In this document: one piece after another, positions 63,265-64,000 of the stretch
Layout of the letters: every line of letters begins with the position of its first letter
How positions within the stretch are numbered: the first letter of the stretch is position 1
Source of the DNA: Celerinatantimonas yamalensis
GTDB taxonomy: Bacteria > Pseudomonadota > Gammaproteobacteria > Enterobacterales > Celerinatantimonadaceae
NCBI RefSeq assembly: GCF_046054155.1
Contig: NZ_JBEQCT010000001.1
Location: 496,001 to 560,000 of the forward strand
DNA: 64,000 nucleotides
Direction of reading: 5' to 3'
Notes under the pieces: generated by a model
Databases searched by the model: none
Told to the model about the DNA's origin: nothing
The model's input: only the letters and a program-made list of their open reading frames with translations
Program-made: the position numbers and the translations under genes

Positions 63265-64000
63265 ATGAATGCTAGACGTAGCGAAATTATCCAAATTGTT
63301 AACCAGCGCTATCGCGTTTCGGTGACCGAACTTGCCCAACATACTGGCGTCTCTGAAGTGACTATCCGTCAAGATCTAAATTACTTAGAGCAGTTAGGGT
63401 ATATCAAGCGCATTCATGGCGCGGCAGTGGCGGTCGATAACGATGATATTGCCGCGCAGATGGAAGTCCGGTTCGGGACCAAGCAAAAGCTAGCTGAACG
63501 TGCTGCCGCTTTAGTCGAGCCTGGTGAAACCGTGATGATTGAAGGCGGTAGTACTAATGCCCTATTGGCGCGGGTATTAGCCGAACGAGGGGATATCACA
63601 TTGGTGACCTCCAGTGCCTATGTGGCACATCTTCTGCGTAATACGAATGCCGATATTATTTTGCTAGGCGGCGTCTATCAGCATCAAGGTGAGAGCTTAG
63701 TTGGCTCCTTAACTCGGTATTGCATCGAAAAGGTACACTTTAGTACCGCTTTTATTGGTATTGATGGCTTTCATCAAGATACTGGTTTTACTAGTCGCGA
63801 TATGATGAGAGCCGATGTTGTAGAAGCTATTTTAGCAAAGCAAAAACGTAACATTATTTTGACAGACGCCAGCAAGTTTGGCTTAATTTTCCCAACCACA
63901 CTAGGTGGATCTATTGATGCATTTGACATGCTAGTGACAGGTAAAGACGCCCCCGAAAGTGATATCCACTATTTGAGTCAACAAGACATTGAGCTGGTGA
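63265..64000 (+). CDS. yciT: DeoR-family transcriptional regulator, YciT-like (partial)
   Basis: The N-terminal DeoR helix-turn-helix is clear (RRSEIIQIVNQRYRVSVTEL, GVSEVTIRQDLNYLEQLGYI). The sugar-phosphate sensor domain follows (MIEGGSTNALLARVLAERG, LLGGVYQHQGESLVG, FIGIDGFHQDTGFTSRDMM, LTDASKFG). These segments resemble E. coli YciT more than GlpR or AgaR. The frame is still open at base 64000 after 245 codons, so only a few C-terminal residues are missing. Regulated genes are not visible. Confidence 0.85.
   Translation, partial: MNARRSEIIQIVNQRYRVSVTELAQHTGVSEVTIRQDLNYLEQLGYIKRIHGAAVAVDNDDIAAQMEVRFGTKQKLAERAAALVEPGETVMIEGGSTNALLARVLAERGDITLVTSSAYVAHLLRNTNADIILLGGVYQHQGESLVGSLTRYCIEKVHFSTAFIGIDGFHQDTGFTSRDMMRADVVEAILAKQKRNIILTDASKFGLIFPTTLGGSIDAFDMLVTGKDAPESDIHYLSQQDIELV

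Overview
The window is chromosomal DNA of a Gammaproteobacterium with moderate GC. Most genes are close matches to Escherichia coli and Vibrio housekeeping proteins. The rnt/motY pairing (sodium-type flagellar motor), the DUF3466 protein between uup and rmf, the rsx-nth operon and a NagE without EIIA suggest the Vibrionales/Aeromonadales/Celerinatantimonas neighbourhood. This placement is inference; no rRNA is present to settle it. I see no prophage, IS element or CRISPR array. The last gene (DeoR family) runs off the right edge.

Layout. 0-5 kb: N-acetylglucosamine use, nagB-nagA-nagC divergent from nagE, with a perfect palindromic operator candidate between them. 5-8.2 kb: glnS, msrA, ycbL. 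8.3-8.7 kb: four tandem initiator tRNA-Met genes with a clear promoter. 8.8-19.8 kb: rlmKL, uup-DUF3466, rmf, fabA, a Lon-like protease (ycbZ), rnt, motY and gloA. 20-22 kb: a chemoreceptor with a duplicated sensor module. 22.5-28.9 kb: rsxABCDGE-nth. 29-31.7 kb: nrdDG behind an FNR-like site and two NrdR-like boxes. 32.5-36.3 kb: uvrB, a TauE/SafE permease and dapD. 36.6-44.2 kb: a complete kdpFABCDE potassium system, including the 27-residue kdpF.

44.3-51 kb is the most interesting region. A Ugp-like ABC importer is interrupted by a PHP-domain metallohydrolase and preceded by three Pho-box-like units at 11-bp periodicity. I infer a phosphate-starvation operon for taking up and hydrolysing an organophosphate, with the PHP enzyme in the place that UgpQ holds in E. 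coli. 51-56 kb: tpiA, an ElyC-like protein, aspC, a KdgF-like cupin and a LON-domain protein, with several hundred bases of empty intergenic DNA. 56-61 kb: molybdenum cofactor synthesis (moaA-mobA-moaBCDE) behind a promoter and a Moco riboswitch, then moeA on the other strand. 61-64 kb: folE, a GNAT protein, acylphosphatase and a YciT-like DeoR regulator.

Many genes overlap by 1-11 bp, which supports the operon assignments. For several genes I chose a start downstream of the longest open frame, using Shine-Dalgarno position and the recalled length of the family; the entries say where.
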